Virus record (IMG/VR): IMGVR_UViG_3300032431_000008 | Span: 1-64,000 of that record | Strand: one strand, 5' to 3' | Length of the DNA: 64,000 bases | Origin: a virus | Shown: in pieces, positions 8,376 to 17,578 of the stretch | How positions within the stretch are numbered: the first letter of the stretch is position 1 | Layout: each line of letters begins with the position of its first letter | Notes under the pieces: generated by a model | Databases searched by the model: none | Seen by the model: only the letters and a program-made list of their open reading frames with translations | What the model was told of the DNA's origin: nothing | Made by a program: the position numbers and the translations under genes

Positions 8376-8816
8376 ATGACAACCACCAATAAAGTTAAGC
8401 GAGTGCCCGATAAGATCAGCGCAGAGTTTGAGTTTTACTTGAGTTACCCCACGCCGTTTGCTGAGTTACGCCCTACGCCTCCTGACCCCGATGGATTCTC
8501 GCCGCTTCAATGCTATTACTACCATGATAGCAGGGGGATAGACCTACCTTGTAATGAGCCGGTTGCGCTTAATCGGGCGCTCAATGGCAAGAAGGGGATT
8601 AACCTGCAAATCCTTATGTGGGTTGAGGGTTGCCTAGAGGGGACATTTTTCCCTTCCGAGTTTTACGACCTTTGTAAGACTTATCCAGCATGGGTTTGGA
8701 AGAGCTTCTTGAACCAGCTACATAAAGAACGCCTTTCCAAGTTCGGATGGATACCAACATTTATGAAGGAAAAGGGTATTCTTTATCTTTTAGAACCTTA
8801 CACTTTTAACCAATGA
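8376..8816 (+). CDS. hypothetical protein downstream of portal
   Basis: 146 residues, aromatic-rich and globular (FEFYLSYPTPFAELRP near the N-terminus, AWVWKSFLNQLHKERL later). No known domain. Its stop overlaps the next gene as ATGA, so the two are coupled. Confidence 0.75.
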   Translation: MTTTNKVKRVPDKISAEFEFYLSYPTPFAELRPTPPDPDGFSPLQCYYYHDSRGIDLPCNEPVALNRALNGKKGINLQILMWVEGCLEGTFFPSEFYDLCKTYPAWVWKSFLNQLHKERLSKFGWIPTFMKEKGILYLLEPYTFNQ

Positions 8817-9103
8817 CAAACATTATAAAAAACAGATTTCTTAGGTTGGTGCTATGGCTTCGATTCCGTGCTGCGAATTTACCCATAGTTCCCGCACATC
8901 TACGTGCGAAAATATTAGGGGATTCATATCGTATGTTTGATCGGGGATGGCCTGCTCTATCTAAGGATAAAACTCCGTATTCGATTAGGTCGGGGGTTCG
9001 TGTGGTGTCTAAGATAGAGCTGGATGCTAAAATCCAATCTCTTCCAGATTCTCCCGCTAAATCGGCACTCATTTCAATGCGTAATACCTGCTATGACAAC
9101 TGA
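8813..9103 (+). CDS. hypothetical basic protein
   Basis: 96 residues, basic. The first 25 residues are amphipathic and partly hydrophobic (RFLRLVLWLRFRAANL). It is coupled to the upstream gene by a 4-bp overlap and to the next by an 11-bp overlap. Function unknown. Confidence 0.65.
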   Translation: MTNIIKNRFLRLVLWLRFRAANLPIVPAHLRAKILGDSYRMFDRGWPALSKDKTPYSIRSGVRVVSKIELDAKIQSLPDSPAKSALISMRNTCYDN

Positions 9104-9344
9104 ACTAAGTAAGAAAGGGAGGATGGCTATTGCCAAATTCCTGACAACTGAGGCGGGTGAGGAGCTAAAAGGCTTCCTCGCCTACCTCGCGCCGTCCGTG
9201 TCGGTTAGCCCCGACGCGCACGTTATGCACTTCACAAGTGGGCAGACCCAAGGATGGGGCCAATGCGTGAAAGAGCTAGAGAAGCTTTCTACCCTAAAAG
9301 GTATGGAAGAGGGCAACGAGACAGATTATCAAATGGAACGCTAG
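9093..9344 (+). CDS. hypothetical small protein
   Basis: 83 residues starting MTTELSKKGRMAIAKF. I chose the ATG at 9093 because it overlaps the previous stop by 11 bp, like neighbouring couplings. No motif recognised. It precedes the scaffold gene. Confidence 0.65.
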   Translation: MTTELSKKGRMAIAKFLTTEAGEELKGFLAYLAPSVSVSPDAHVMHFTSGQTQGWGQCVKELEKLSTLKGMEEGNETDYQMER

Positions 9345-9357
9345 AACCAACAAATTT

Positions 9358-10734
9358 ATGGCCGAAAATATACTTGAACAAGTAATTCAGCAGGACACGC
9401 CGCCTGCTTCCGACAATAAGGTATCCCAAGAGATCATCCAAGACGGCAAGGGCTCGACCCCTTCCAGTGGAGAAAAAGCACTTGAGGGGATTTTCGATTC
9501 ATTCGCAAATGGCGATGACCCCTTTGCCGGTGCCAAGGCGGATGATGCCGTCGTCGTGGACGACTTTGGCGATGGCAAGCCTGCCGTTAAGGTAGATGAA
9601 GTGCCTGCGGTAGTTGTTGAGGACAAGCCCGTGGCGGTGGTTGGGGAAAAGCCTGCCGTGGTTGCAGATGACTTTACCGATTTGACCGATGAGGACTTGA
9701 CCCCCTCGCCACTGGATAAGCCCAAGACTGCCCGCCGCATCAACGCTTTGCTGGACAAGGTAAAAAAGACGGCTAATATCGTGGCTACTACCAAGGCTGA
9801 ATTGGCCGAGAAAGCTACCAAACTGGCAGAGCTGGAGAAGAAGCTGAATGAGTCGGGTAGTTCTAATCCCGAGGTCCAGAAGCAAGTGGATGAGCTGTCC
9901 ATGTATCGCCGCCGCTATCAATTGGAGACCGACCCCGAGGTTAAGACCAAGTTCGATGACGTGATTGCTTCGCGGGAAGTGGACATTGTGAACCTGCTCA
10001 AAGACAACAGTGCGGGCGAAGGGCTGATTAACCTGATTACCTCTGAGGGCGGACTGGTCAAGTTTGCCCGCCTGAACAAAAGCTACAAGCTAGCCGATGG
10101 ATCAAGCGTGAGTGCGAAGGCTTTGTTTAACCGAATCCGCGATTCTCTTACCGAGACTAACCCTGCCGATGCCTTGGCGTTGGATGCGGCTATTCAAGAG
10201 CAATCCCGGCTAAGTTCAGACAAGATCCGCTACATTGAGAGCGAGAAGGCCCGTGCCAAGGAGTATTTTGGCGAACAGGAAAAGGCCCAACAGGAACGCT
10301 CGGTAAATATCAAGACGAAGATCGACACGTTTCTTTCCAAGATGGCAACTGAGGATAACGACTTTAAGGAATTGGCTATTCCAGCGGACGCTACGCCCGC
10401 GAAGATTGCGGAACTCAAGGAAGAGAATGTTTACCGCAAGCAACTGCGCGACATTGCCAAGTCGTCTATTGGGATTACCGATGACGAGTATCTGAACATG
10501 GTGCGCGACTCGACGCTCCTCTACCCGGTTAAACGCTCACTGGCCCGCAGCGAAGAGCGCATTAAGGCACAGGACGCGGAGATTGCCAAGCTTAAGGAGG
10601 ACTTGGACAAGGTGCGTGGTGCCTCCTCGACCGTGCCTAAGCGCGGGGTTATCTCCACGTCCAAGGCGGACGCGCCGAAAGCTACCAAGGCCAAGACACT
10701 TGAAGAAGAGTTCGACGCTATTGGCGGAGAATAA
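9358..10734 (+). CDS. putative scaffolding protein
   Basis: 458 residues, very acidic at the N-terminus (Val/Asp-rich repeats about 60-115), with coiled-coil-forming segments (about 130-165 and 280-330) and a basic C-terminus (about 425-450). This profile matches phage scaffolding proteins, which bind the inside of the capsid through a basic C-terminal region and leave on maturation. Gene order portal-scaffold-capsid also fits, although four glycosyltransferase-like genes intervene here. No protease domain is visible. Confidence 0.7.
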   Translation: MAENILEQVIQQDTPPASDNKVSQEIIQDGKGSTPSSGEKALEGIFDSFANGDDPFAGAKADDAVVVDDFGDGKPAVKVDEVPAVVVEDKPVAVVGEKPAVVADDFTDLTDEDLTPSPLDKPKTARRINALLDKVKKTANIVATTKAELAEKATKLAELEKKLNESGSSNPEVQKQVDELSMYRRRYQLETDPEVKTKFDDVIASREVDIVNLLKDNSAGEGLINLITSEGGLVKFARLNKSYKLADGSSVSAKALFNRIRDSLTETNPADALALDAAIQEQSRLSSDKIRYIESEKARAKEYFGEQEKAQQERSVNIKTKIDTFLSKMATEDNDFKELAIPADATPAKIAELKEENVYRKQLRDIAKSSIGITDDEYLNMVRDSTLLYPVKRSLARSEERIKAQDAEIAKLKEDLDKVRGASSTVPKRGVISTSKADAPKATKAKTLEEEFDAIGGE

Positions 10735-10738
10735 CACC

Positions 10739-11662
10739 ATGCCCACCCTAATCAATAAGGTGTTGGCCAAGTGCGAAGAGCTTGGGCCAGCGGAAGCGGC
10801 TAGATACTTTGGAGTAACCCCCCAAAGTATTTACAACTGGCGCAAAGGCAAAAGCTCGCCGTCCATTGAGGCGATTGAGCATGTGCTTGAAGATGAGGCC
10901 AAGATGAAGCCGCATGACGTCATCCACTGGACCGGGCGCAATGTAATGGTGCTCCTGCCCGTTTACCGGAATGTCTCGATTGAGACCCACTACACCCTGT
11001 TTGCCAACTATGCCAAGTATGGGCCGGAAAAGATCGGCATTATGATTGAGAAGCGCACGCTTATCCATGAGAGCCGGAATATCTTGGTGGACAAGTTTCT
11101 CAAGACAGATGCGGAGTGGTGTATCTTTTTGGACGACGATATGATTATGCCGTTTGGCAACGAGGCTTTGTTTACCCAAAGGTATCGCTGCAATATCCCG
11201 TCTAAGTTTACGTCGCAAACTGCGTTTAGCCGGATAATGTCGCATGATGTGGATAAGCCTATTGTCGGCGCTCTCTACTTTGGGCGGCATGAGTTTGGCC
11301 GTGGTCAATGCGCGGATGGGTTTGCGTCTGACGTGGAGAATGCCGTCCTGCATGACTACAATCAGATTGGCGGACTACGGGAACAGCGTTGGGTGGGGAC
11401 GGGCATGATGCGTATTCACCGCTCGGTTATGGAAAAGATGAAGGCTGCGGCTGAAACTGAATGGCCGCATATCCTGCCAATGAACAATGAAGGGCAACCC
11501 GAGAAGCCGGTTGGCTACTTCACGCCTGACGTTGTAGGCCAAGGTGAGGATGTGGCGTTCTGCCTTCGTGCCGGTAAGCTGGGCATCCCTATTTACTTGG
11601 ACACTGGTTTGGTTTGTTTGCACACGGGCGAAACGCACTTTGGCCCGCATAACACTCGTTAA
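10739..11662 (+). CDS. HTH-glycosyltransferase fusion protein
   Basis: 307 residues. Residues about 15-40 (GPAEAARYFGVTPQSIYNWR) form a clear helix-turn-helix of Cro/terminase-small-subunit type. From about 66 the chain turns into a GT-A glycosyltransferase fold: a first strand VMVLLPVYR, then WCIFLDDDM (128-135), whose DDD is the metal/nucleotide-sugar DxD motif, and a late GEDVAFCLRAGK that resembles the acceptor/base region of family-2 enzymes. The start at 10739 follows the scaffold stop by 4 bp. The fusion of a DNA-binding-like module to a glycosyltransferase next to the capsid gene is odd. Substrate unknown; possible targets are capsid protein or DNA. Confidence 0.75.
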   Translation: MPTLINKVLAKCEELGPAEAARYFGVTPQSIYNWRKGKSSPSIEAIEHVLEDEAKMKPHDVIHWTGRNVMVLLPVYRNVSIETHYTLFANYAKYGPEKIGIMIEKRTLIHESRNILVDKFLKTDAEWCIFLDDDMIMPFGNEALFTQRYRCNIPSKFTSQTAFSRIMSHDVDKPIVGALYFGRHEFGRGQCADGFASDVENAVLHDYNQIGGLREQRWVGTGMMRIHRSVMEKMKAAAETEWPHILPMNNEGQPEKPVGYFTPDVVGQGEDVAFCLRAGKLGIPIYLDTGLVCLHTGETHFGPHNTR

Positions 11663-11683
11663 GTTACTTCTAATTAAAATCTT

Positions 11684-12340
11684 ATGTATATTGTAAATGA
11701 TAGACTGGTCCGGTATAGCGTAGTTGTCGCCAAGATCATTCCGGCAAAGGGAAAGAAGCGGGAGTTGGTTGCGCAGATTCAGCAAAGCGCGCTCGACTCC
11801 TGGTTAAACGCGGCAAGTAAAGTCGTGCTCTTAAACAGGCCCGAGGAGATTCCGTATCTCAACGTAAAAGGTGCGATGTTTGAGGAAAAGTATGCGGATT
11901 CTCCTACGGTTATTTCAGCAATGGCCGTGCTGGGCGAGGAGTTGCCTGATAGTGGCTATGGTGTTCTGGTTGAGGACAGGGTTATCTTGGAACCAAAGGG
12001 CGCGCACGTTATGAACAACGTCAGGCTTGAGGCGCAACTGAGCAAGGCGTGGGTTGCCGTGGCGGACGTAGATGTTGAGGACTTGGACGGCACTTTGCAC
12101 GGGACAGGCGGGGCGGTGTTCTGGATCAGCAAGACAGTGGCCCGCTACCTCAAGGAGAGTTGCAAGAATCCGCCGCTACTGGAAAACTATCCGGTGTGGG
12201 CGTCGTGGTTGCAGGATGAGATTAAGGCCAAGGTGTTTGGGCATAGATACTTTGACGCCAGCCAGCATAACTTGGCCAAGGTAGTTGTGGTTAAGGGATT
12301 CGATGTGGTCGAGCTTACCATGCCATTTACCAAGCACTAA
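11684..12340 (+). CDS. glycosyltransferase-like protein
   Basis: 218 residues. The strand-helix opening (YSVVVAKIIPAKGK, then SALDSWLNAASKVVLLN) and the acidic VAVADVDVEDLDG (about 124-136) resemble a GT-A fold with a DxD-like site. No family is certain. It is the second of four consecutive genes of this type between scaffold and capsid, starting 21 bp after the HTH fusion and ending 1 bp before the next. Confidence 0.6.
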   Translation: MYIVNDRLVRYSVVVAKIIPAKGKKRELVAQIQQSALDSWLNAASKVVLLNRPEEIPYLNVKGAMFEEKYADSPTVISAMAVLGEELPDSGYGVLVEDRVILEPKGAHVMNNVRLEAQLSKAWVAVADVDVEDLDGTLHGTGGAVFWISKTVARYLKESCKNPPLLENYPVWASWLQDEIKAKVFGHRYFDASQHNLAKVVVVKGFDVVELTMPFTKH

Positions 12341-12341
12341 A

Positions 12342-13088
12342 ATGAGAACCGATATTCTACTTGTAACCTACCGGAAAGACTATGATTGGGCGGTGCTTTG
12401 TTTGCGCTCCATTGAGAAGTTCGCGTTTGGATTTGGGGGCGTAACATTGGCGTGTCCGGTGGACGACGAAGCAATCTTCGTGGCATTGGCAGCGAAGCAT
12501 AGCCGGTCCGACCTGCCAATTCTGGTGAGGAGCTATATTCCAAAGAAGGGGTATGAGTTCAATCATCATCAGGTAATGAAGTGCTACTCCGATGTGCTGT
12601 GTCCAAAGGCTGACTACGTGCTGCATATTGATTCGGACTGCATCTTTACGGACTTGGTGGCCCCGAATGACTACTTCAAGGACGAGAAGCCATACCTGTT
12701 AATGCGGATGTATCAGCATAGCGAGCCGTGGTATATCTGGCGGAAGCCAACTAGCCTGGCGCTGGGGGTGGCGTGTAACTATGAGACTATGGTAAGGCAC
12801 CCTGCCGTTCATCCCGTGGCGACATATCGGGACTTGCGCGGATACATGGAGACGCTGCACGGCATACCCTTTAGTGAGTGGGTGCTTAAGCAGTCGGGGA
12901 ATTACCCGGCCTGTCACTTTTCGGAGTTCAACACGCTTGGCAGTTACGTCCTGATTGCCTGTGCGGAGCGATACGAAGTGATTGACACCGACAAGGTAGA
13001 GCAACCGCCAAGTAATTTGGTCCAAGGGTGGAGTTGGGGCGGGGCGGACAAAGCAAAGCAAGACTATGAAAAAATCCTCTCGCGGTAA
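12342..13088 (+). CDS. glycosyltransferase-like protein
   Basis: 248 residues. It opens MRTDILLVTYRKDYDWA, a typical first strand of GT-A enzymes, and contains DYVLHIDSDCIF with the DSD motif at 97-99. I chose ATG 12342 because the preceding gene ends at 12340 and the homologous opening strand begins there. Its 3' end overlaps the next gene by 23 bp. Confidence 0.7.
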   Translation: MRTDILLVTYRKDYDWAVLCLRSIEKFAFGFGGVTLACPVDDEAIFVALAAKHSRSDLPILVRSYIPKKGYEFNHHQVMKCYSDVLCPKADYVLHIDSDCIFTDLVAPNDYFKDEKPYLLMRMYQHSEPWYIWRKPTSLALGVACNYETMVRHPAVHPVATYRDLRGYMETLHGIPFSEWVLKQSGNYPACHFSEFNTLGSYVLIACAERYEVIDTDKVEQPPSNLVQGWSWGGADKAKQDYEKILSR

Positions 13089-13851
13089 AATCTTGCTCAA
13101 CATGCAAATGTCCCCCTTGGACTACAATCAGGGGGTGGCGTTGCTTAAGCTTATCTGTGATTTAGAGGACGGGAAACGCGAGGATGTGATTCTCATGCTC
13201 ACCCATCGCTATGACATGAAGGTTGATCCCAACTTGGTGAGTGCGGTTAAGCAGAAGTTTCAGCATGTGCTGACCCATGTTACCGAGCGGAAAGGCAACG
13301 GCTGGCCCGCTGGTCCCAATGCCATGATGGGGGATAGCTACTTGGCGGCGATAAACATGCAGCGCAGGGGCTTGGATATAGACGCGGTGATGTTCATGGA
13401 GTGTGACTGCGTGCCATTGGCCAAGGATTGGATAGACCAACTCAAGGCCGAGTGGGATAGTTGCCGTGAAGCGGGGAAGAGCGTCCTTGGCGCTTGGCTG
13501 GAAGTGGGGGATGCGGGAGGTAAGCATATTAACGGTAACTGCATTATTGCGGTGGACTACTGGCAGAAGAACCGGGGCATACTGAACTCGCCGGAAAACA
13601 TTGGGTGGGATGCCTACCACGCGAATAGCATGTGTGCGGAAGGTTTGGCTAGCAGACTTATTTACTCGGACTATCGGCTAGGGACTGCGGATAATCCGTG
13701 GAAGGGAGATGCGTATCTATGGGAAGCCAAGGGATATGGGACTGTAACTAATCCGTTTTTCGGGGAAAAACTATTCCCGGTGTGGCTGCATGGGGTGAAA
13801 ACTTTACAGGGGATAGAGGCAGTGTGTAAAAAACTATTGACTTCCGGTTAA
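13066..13851 (+). CDS. glycosyltransferase-like protein
   Basis: 261 residues. AVMFMECDCVPL (108-119) stands where DxD/ExD sits in GT-A folds, and KGNGWPAGPNAMM (76-88) resembles a nucleotide-sugar loop. It is the last of the four glycosyltransferase-like genes. A 209-bp gap follows before the capsid gene. Confidence 0.65.
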   Translation: MKKSSRGKILLNMQMSPLDYNQGVALLKLICDLEDGKREDVILMLTHRYDMKVDPNLVSAVKQKFQHVLTHVTERKGNGWPAGPNAMMGDSYLAAINMQRRGLDIDAVMFMECDCVPLAKDWIDQLKAEWDSCREAGKSVLGAWLEVGDAGGKHINGNCIIAVDYWQKNRGILNSPENIGWDAYHANSMCAEGLASRLIYSDYRLGTADNPWKGDAYLWEAKGYGTVTNPFFGEKLFPVWLHGVKTLQGIEAVCKKLLTSG

Positions 13852-14060
13852 ATGTAAGTTCTAAGTGTGTGCGTGCCAGTTGGAGATTCGCGGTTGTAGG
13901 CACAATTCGCCGCAAGTCGCTAGAGTAAAACATGGCCCCTCATACGGAGGGTAAATGATTGTTCCAGTCGCCAAGGAGCAGGAGAATATGGACCCGGTAA
14001 TTCGGTGCTTCGGTTCCTGTCCTGTAAGCGCACCAACAACAATTCATTCAAGTTTTCATC
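13852..14060. other. 209-bp leader before the capsid gene
   Basis: No gene supported. It contains several short inverted repeats but no clear hairpin-plus-T terminator and no CTTACTT motif. The length suggests a separate promoter or a long untranslated leader for the highly expressed capsid gene; I cannot place a promoter. Confidence 0.4.
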
Positions 14061-15290
14061 ATGGCTACTTCATACTGCGATCTGACCCCGGCACAATACT
14101 CCCAGGGCATCGCCAATCAGGTTTCAACTCTTCGGAACGATGTTATTCGCTTCCTCGCGCTCAACGACCCCTACGCCAATCTTATCGAAGGTGGCACAAC
14201 CGCAAATAACTCGGGCACGGAAATCCGCACCTTGGTTACTAACCGCATGGTTACTGGCCAGAGCCTTACCGCTCCCGCCTTTTCCGACACCATTGACAAC
14301 TGTAATACTACTGGTCCTGCCGCCAAGAACGGCCAGACTGAGTTTACCACCAAGCTCCGCACCCTGCGTGGCGAAGGTCCGGTCATCTGCTTGAATCAGG
14401 CTCGCTACTCTGTTCTGGATTCTTACCGCGTTGCGGAGATGAATCTTAAGGATGCAGTGAAGTCCCTTAACTCGGCTGACATTCGTTCGCAGCTCCTCAC
14501 CCTTTCCGGCGTGAAGGCAGTTGTGAAAACTGGCGATACCACCCTTGGCCAAGTGCTTACTGGTGGCTACAATCAGGTTGCTGTCAACTTCCGTGGCGGT
14601 CTCCCCTCCCAGCCGGTCAGATACAAGTTCCTCGTAGCTCTCTCCAACTACATGCGCGATAATCTCTCGCCTGAGTTCTTTGGCGATGGTGCGGGCGGTC
14701 ACTTCGTGTTCATCGCTGGCTCTGAGCAAATCGAGTCGCTGCGTAATGAGGCTGGTGTTAAGCAGGATCTTCTCGCTGCCGTTCAAGGTTCCTTCAAGGA
14801 CACCAAAGACGCCCTCATGAAGTATGCCTTCATCGAGTATCCTTATCGCCAAATCAAAATGGCGATTGACCAACAGCCCCTCCGTTTCAACACGGTGAAT
14901 GGTTCTGGCTTCCCCAACTTCATTGAGCCTCTTGTCGAGACCGTCACTGACTTTGGTGTGGAAAATGCCACCAATCCCGCTTGGATCAATGCCCGGCATG
15001 AAGTTGGCTTCCTTGTTTCCAAGGGCACCTTCAAGCGTCTGGTCCCTGAGCGTTTTATTGGCGAAGGTATGAGCAAGTTTGATGCACAGTTCATTATGGG
15101 CGAGCTTAGCTGGTTCTACTCCAAGGATAGCTGTAACAAGTTTGGCGACAACGGCCAATTCCTGTATCAGTTCGTGCGCGCCTTCCAGGCTCGTCGTCCC
15201 CACGGTGTAATTCCAATCCTGTATAAGCGTTGCGCGCAGGACTTGGGCCTTAGCGAGCTTTGCTCTAACATCGTAACTGACGTTATCTAA
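14061..15290 (+). CDS. major capsid protein
   Basis: 409 residues, a usual size for an HK97-fold capsid protein. Support: position after portal and scaffold, a long leader before it, a strong terminator directly after it, and codon use that differs from its neighbours (C-ending codons such as CTC, TCC, ACC), as expected for a very highly expressed gene. N-terminal helices are followed by mixed strands (GGHFVFIAGSEQIESLR in the middle). No protease cleavage site is seen. Assignment is by context; the sequence was not matched to a known family. Confidence 0.8.
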   Translation: MATSYCDLTPAQYSQGIANQVSTLRNDVIRFLALNDPYANLIEGGTTANNSGTEIRTLVTNRMVTGQSLTAPAFSDTIDNCNTTGPAAKNGQTEFTTKLRTLRGEGPVICLNQARYSVLDSYRVAEMNLKDAVKSLNSADIRSQLLTLSGVKAVVKTGDTTLGQVLTGGYNQVAVNFRGGLPSQPVRYKFLVALSNYMRDNLSPEFFGDGAGGHFVFIAGSEQIESLRNEAGVKQDLLAAVQGSFKDTKDALMKYAFIEYPYRQIKMAIDQQPLRFNTVNGSGFPNFIEPLVETVTDFGVENATNPAWINARHEVGFLVSKGTFKRLVPERFIGEGMSKFDAQFIMGELSWFYSKDSCNKFGDNGQFLYQFVRAFQARRPHGVIPILYKRCAQDLGLSELCSNIVTDVI

Positions 15291-15314
15291 GCTAGATAGA
15301 TAGTTAATTTAGGC

Positions 15315-15346
15315 AAAGCCCCGCTCTTAATTGAGTGGGGCTTTTT
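15315..15346 (+). terminator. rho-independent terminator after capsid gene
   Basis: Stem AAAGCCCCGCTC / GAGTGGGGCTTT with a 6-nt loop and a T-run. One G-T wobble in an otherwise perfect stem. The A-rich left side means it could also act on the other strand. Confidence 0.92.
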
Positions 15347-15414
15347 CATGGCAGGACTGGTTAAACGACCTTGACTGCTTAACCAAACAGGGCATACAGG
15401 CTAGCCATTAACTT

Positions 15415-16971
15415 ATGGCAACGCCCATTTATAACGAGCTTACTTCACCCAAAAGTAATTTACTTGAATTATTGGCAGAGCAAAAGTCCGATGGGCAGAC
15501 GGCAGGTAACGTAAATGGGGTGCAGCCCTTTGAGGTTCTGGCAGTTAAGGCGATGCTCAATACAGAGCAAAAGGCAGGCGCGGACATGGCCGCAAACTCG
15601 GTCAAGGTCCGTGCGGCCAACACCTCCGGCGCTTCGTCGGATTTGGCCCTTGCAGCTTCGCAGCTTCTAGGACGCGGTGCGACGGGAGATGTTGCCCCCA
15701 TCGTCCTAGGCGGGGGGTTGAGCATTACTGGCACGACGTTGAGCGCGTCGGGGGCGACCTTCCCGAGCTTTACTGGTCAGACAGGGAGGTTCCTGCGTGT
15801 GAACGTCGCGGAAACCGCCGTGGAGTGGGCGGTACCTGCTGGCGGCGGTGGTGGGTTAGAGGCGGGAGACTTGCTCACTACTGCGCGCGTCGCCCCGGCT
15901 GGATATGTTCTGGCCAACGGCGCTGTATATCTAATAGCTACCTACCCCGTCCTTGCCGCTGCAATACCAAGGCAAATCGACAATGCGGCTGTATTTACGG
16001 CCCGCACCTCGGCTGCGGATAATCAGTGGTTTGGCGTCTGCTGGGCTCCTGCGCTTACTTTGTTTGTGGCTGTTGCTAATACCGGCGTGGGCAACCGAGT
16101 CATGACGTCACCGAACGGAACGACATGGACCATCCGCACATCGGCGGCTGATAACAACTGGGTTGCTGTCTGCTGGTCTGCTGGGTTAAGTTTGTTTGTT
16201 GCTGTCGCCATAAGCGGCGTGGGCAACAGAGTCATGACGTCACCAAACGGCATCAGTTGGACGATCCGTACTTCGGCTGCGGATAACAACTGGCGCGCTG
16301 TCTGCTGGTCGCCGGAACTTAGTTTATTCGTGGCTGTTGCCACTACCGGGACCGGCAACCGAGTGATGACGTCGCCAGACGGAACCACGTGGACAATCCG
16401 CACGTCGGCTGCAAACAATGATTGGCACTCTGTCTGCTGGTCGTCTGAGTTAAGTCTGTTCGTGGCTGTTGCTAATACTGGCGTGGGCAACCGAGTCATG
16501 ACGTCACCGAACGGAACGACATGGACCATCCGCACATCGGCGGCTGATAACAACTGGCTTTCTGTCTGTTGGTCGCCGGAATTGAGCCTATTCGTGGCGG
16601 TCGCTACTACTGGAACCGGAAACAGGGTGATGACATCGCCAAACGGGATTGCGTGGACCATCCGCACATCGCCAGTGGACAATCAGTGGGTTGCTGTCTG
16701 CTGGTCGCCGGAGTTAAGTTTATTTGTTGCTACCGCCATAGATGGCGTGGGCAACCGGGTCATGACGTCACCGAACGGAATGACGTGGACCATCCGCACC
16801 TCGGCTGCCGATAACAGTTGGTGGGGTGTCTGCTGGGCTCCTGCGCTTACTTTGTTTGCGGCGGTTGCTACTACCGGCACCGGCAACCGAGTCATGACAC
16901 TAGGCCCAAGCTATAACGTCGCCACAAGCTTTGCCGTGCCGGACAGGCCTGGTATGTTTATTAAAACCTAA
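15415..16971 (+). CDS. tail fibre with seven-repeat beta-propeller
   Basis: 518 residues. The first 90 residues (PIYNELTSPKSNLLELL onward) are shared with the next gene and look like a virion-attachment domain. Residues about 190-505 consist of seven near-identical 44-residue repeats, each with RTSAADN, VCW, LFVAVA, GNRVMTSPNG and TW. Seven repeats of this length and Trp/Gly pattern fit a seven-bladed beta-propeller like BNR/sialidase or lectin propellers, so receptor or glycan binding is likely. No catalytic sialidase residues are recognised. DNA repeat identity is high, so copy number could change by recombination. Confidence 0.8.
   Translation: MATPIYNELTSPKSNLLELLAEQKSDGQTAGNVNGVQPFEVLAVKAMLNTEQKAGADMAANSVKVRAANTSGASSDLALAASQLLGRGATGDVAPIVLGGGLSITGTTLSASGATFPSFTGQTGRFLRVNVAETAVEWAVPAGGGGGLEAGDLLTTARVAPAGYVLANGAVYLIATYPVLAAAIPRQIDNAAVFTARTSAADNQWFGVCWAPALTLFVAVANTGVGNRVMTSPNGTTWTIRTSAADNNWVAVCWSAGLSLFVAVAISGVGNRVMTSPNGISWTIRTSAADNNWRAVCWSPELSLFVAVATTGTGNRVMTSPDGTTWTIRTSAANNDWHSVCWSSELSLFVAVANTGVGNRVMTSPNGTTWTIRTSAADNNWLSVCWSPELSLFVAVATTGTGNRVMTSPNGIAWTIRTSPVDNQWVAVCWSPELSLFVATAIDGVGNRVMTSPNGMTWTIRTSAADNSWWGVCWAPALTLFAAVATTGTGNRVMTLGPSYNVATSFAVPDRPGMFIKT
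15994..16917 (+). repeat. seven 132-bp tandem repeats
   Basis: In-frame units of about 132 bp encode the propeller blades. Some blocks are identical between non-adjacent copies, for example the stretch ACCGAACGGAACGACATGG in repeats 1 and 4, which suggests gene conversion. Confidence 0.8.
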
Positions 16972-16979
16972 AGCAGACA

Positions 16980-17564
16980 ATGGCCCTACCTATTTACAAT
17001 CAGTTCACGTCGGCTGAACAGAATGTCCTTCAGCTGTTGGCGGCGCAATCTGGGCCAAACCCGCCGATTGGCCAAGAAGCGTTTGCGGTGCTCATAACCA
17101 AAGCAGTGCTGAACATATTTCAGCCAGCGGGCGGGTCGCTTACTGAGGCAACGGCAGATGAGAGGTATCTAGGGAAGGCGAACAGTCTTTCGGATATTCC
17201 TAATCCGCAGCAGGCACTAGCCAATATAGGCGGTATGCCACGCACCGATTTCTTGACTGGACTGGTGGGGCTGGGCGGCGGGTATGTGGTGAGGCGGGGA
17301 GATGGTTCCGCAGCATCACGGGTTCTGCAAGCCGGGGCGGGAATCACGGTGGTTAATGGCGATGGAGACAGCGGGAACACAATTATCGGCTTAGATAGTC
17401 CAGTTGTTCCGGTGGACCTGACTTCTGCCACCTATGGCGCGGTTCCATTGGAGGTGGATTTCGGGATTAGGTTTACAGTTTTGGAGAACACGCAGGCTCC
17501 ATTTGCGTTCCCGATTGAGGTAGATGGTGAATTGGTTGTTGAAGGGGTGCTCTATTCTGTTTAA
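16980..17564 (+). CDS. tail fibre paralogue lacking the propeller
   Basis: 194 residues. The N-terminus (PIYNQFTSAEQNVLQLLAAQ) is a paralogue of the upstream propeller protein, so both probably attach to the same virion site. The middle (ERYLGKANSLSDIPNPQQAL) is a common phage-fibre shaft motif. The C-terminus is a small beta domain. It starts 8 bp after the previous gene. Confidence 0.75.
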   Translation: MALPIYNQFTSAEQNVLQLLAAQSGPNPPIGQEAFAVLITKAVLNIFQPAGGSLTEATADERYLGKANSLSDIPNPQQALANIGGMPRTDFLTGLVGLGGGYVVRRGDGSAASRVLQAGAGITVVNGDGDSGNTIIGLDSPVVPVDLTSATYGAVPLEVDFGIRFTVLENTQAPFAFPIEVDGELVVEGVLYSV

Positions 17565-17578
17565 CCGTTGGTCCCATT

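Noticed and set aside
13955-14209. 84-residue plus frame before and into the capsid gene
   Set aside because: It overlaps the capsid start out of frame and has a low-complexity Ser/Arg end; the leader is more likely untranslated.
14124-15203. 359-residue open frame on the minus strand
   Set aside because: It is fully antisense to the capsid gene, whose codon use and leader/terminator context are convincing. The antisense frame is a by-product of codon bias.
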